A DNA stretch of 64,000 nucleotides, taken from assembly GCA_964469215.1 (NCBI GenBank), contig CAYXYB010000005.1, positions 62,001-126,000 of the forward strand, given 5' to 3'. The notes under the pieces are model-generated. The model made no database searches, was not told the DNA's origin, and was given only the letters and a program-made list of their open reading frames with translations. The position numbers and the translations under genes were made by a program. The DNA is from SKPS01 sp964469215 (GTDB lineage: Bacteria; Bacteroidota; Bacteroidia; Bacteroidales; SKPS01). Below are positions 63,024 to 64,000 of the stretch, one piece after another (the first letter of the stretch is position 1; every line of letters begins with the position of its first letter).

Positions 63024-64000
63024 ATGAACAGAAAAAAACTCTGGCTCGAGTCGTTGTTTATCACAATTCTTAACATTATTGTGCTGTATATCTTCTATCT
63101 GATGTTAAACATCTCATTCAAGCCCCTCAATTATATAGTAAACACTATCGCAGATATAAACCTCAACGACCTTTACTTCTCCAATGTGGCAAACAACACT
63201 GTTGACACCAATATCGTGATCGTAAACGTGGAAGATCTCGACCGCAGGGGAATAGCTGAACTGATTGATAAGCTGTCACAAGGGAATCCGGCCGCTATCG
63301 GGCTTGATGTGTTCTTCTCAAAACATCTCGAAACTCCCGACGACTCTCTTCTGGCTGCAACTTTGTTAAAACACCGTAACATCATCGTTAATTCTGCTCC
63401 ATTTTCAGATAAAAAAATCCCCGATACCAATTTCTGGATCCTGCCCGAAGTATGTTATGGCCATGCCGGAATTTTATCTGACGAAAACAAAACCGAAACC
63501 GTAAGAGAGTTTGAGCCCTTTCTCAGCGGAACAACACCCGCAGTTTGGTCGTTTGCTACCCGTCTGGTTGAAAAAGTGAAACCCGAAAAGGTTAACCAGC
63601 TCATCAAAAGAGATAATGCAACAGAAAAAATCAACTACATAGGATCTCTGGATGCATTCATGCTGCTGCATTATTCAGAAATTATTGAGATGACCCCGGC
63701 TGACCTTGACATGCTCAATGGAAAGATACTTCTGCTGGGTTATTGCGGTGACCCCCTTCAGAAACTAACCTGCTTCAACGACATATTTTATACACCGGTA
63801 GGCTTCAACCTATCCGTAAACCGTCACCCTGATATGTACGGAATCGTTATACACGCCAATATCGTCTCGATGATAATGAATAACCACTATATATCTAACG
63901 TACAAGAGGTTATTGTTTATGTCATCTCATTTATTCTGATATTCCTGCACGTCCTCATGTTTACATGGCTCTACCTGAAAACACAGATCCTGTTCCAGGG
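63024..64000 (+). CDS. CHASE2 domain-containing membrane protein (3' end cut by window edge)
   Basis: The frame is open from the ATG at 63024 to the window end (325 codons). An N-terminal membrane helix (LFITILNIIVLYIFYLML) is followed by an extracytoplasmic CHASE2 domain of about 250 residues, seen as VDTNIVIVNVEDLDRRGIAE, NPAAIGLDVFFSKH, GKILLLGYCGDP and YGIVIHANIVSMIMNNHYI. A second membrane region (VIVYVISFILIFLHVLMFTWLYL) begins at the end of the window. CHASE2 is a sensor domain placed between the first and later membrane helices. A kinase, cyclase or other output domain may lie beyond the window. It is 6 bases from the metacaspase-like gene. Confidence 0.88.
   Translation, partial: MNRKKLWLESLFITILNIIVLYIFYLMLNISFKPLNYIVNTIADINLNDLYFSNVANNTVDTNIVIVNVEDLDRRGIAELIDKLSQGNPAAIGLDVFFSKHLETPDDSLLAATLLKHRNIIVNSAPFSDKKIPDTNFWILPEVCYGHAGILSDENKTETVREFEPFLSGTTPAVWSFATRLVEKVKPEKVNQLIKRDNATEKINYIGSLDAFMLLHYSEIIEMTPADLDMLNGKILLLGYCGDPLQKLTCFNDIFYTPVGFNLSVNRHPDMYGIVIHANIVSMIMNNHYISNVQEVIVYVISFILIFLHVLMFTWLYLKTQILFQ

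Overview
The window reads as a chromosomal segment of a Bacteroidota bacterium, most likely an anaerobic or facultative member of the order Bacteroidales. The evidence is lineage-typical gene content (GLPGLI protein, DUF4783, DUF6132, a carboxypeptidase-regulatory/TonB-like beta-barrel, a T9SS C-terminal sorting domain, a PorE-like TPR/propeller/OmpA protein), a large pyruvate:ferredoxin oxidoreductase, and several promoters of the Bacteroidota form TTTG or GTTG, 19 bases, then TAnnTTTG. Shine-Dalgarno sequences are mostly weak. No phage, IS element, CRISPR array or rRNA was seen.

Layout. 1-2879: a minus-strand run DUF4783 - nadC - yihY - ECF sigma factor (cut by the window edge) behind a consensus promoter. 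2944-9718: rlmH, then a surface-polysaccharide block (GT4 glycosyltransferase, Wzx-type flippase, Wzz-type chain-length protein, O-antigen ligase, LpxD-like acyltransferase). 9738-12833: efp, aroA and aroB on the minus strand. 12987-19993: a signalling cluster of a 1446-residue hybrid histidine kinase, a REC-histidine kinase and an NtrC-like regulator whose AAA+ motor looks inactive. 20081-20341: tRNA-Gly(GCC) and tRNA-Leu(UAA) with a terminator. 20475-33761: mostly minus strand, with a thioredoxin-fold protein, waaA, a beta-barrel protein, a RecD-like helicase, a TamA-like lipoprotein, an unknown exported protein, rdgB, comM and a biotin-dependent carboxylase pair. 34053-37222: an SPFH - ribbon-helix-helix - GOLPH3/GPP34-like operon, a YjbR-family gene and ddl. 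37245-47023: envelope genes (GLPGLI plus outer-membrane receptor, PorE-like protein plus TPR protein), DUF6132 and mutS2. 47401-53927: a dihydroorotate-dehydrogenase-like gene divergent from nifJ, then a T9SS-secreted repeat protein interrupted by an in-frame TGA. 54292-58485: msrBA, fabD, rfbB and galE. 58677-64000: two divergent exported caspase-fold proteins, the second followed by a CHASE2 protein cut by the window end.

The genes are mainly housekeeping and envelope biogenesis. The most unusual part is the right-hand end. There, a predicted periplasmic caspase with a perfect EF-hand loop, a PEGA-like segment and a SUMF1 domain faces a metacaspase-like protein with a DUF4384-like tail, and the latter sits 6 bases from a CHASE2 sensor. 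I infer a stress-sensing or proteolytic signalling module at the cell envelope. Other points of note are the SPFH/RHH/GPP34 operon, the degenerate NtrC-like regulator, a start codon lying in the loop of a perfect inverted repeat over a consensus promoter, and several intergenic repeats. All domain assignments come from reading motifs; no database search was run.
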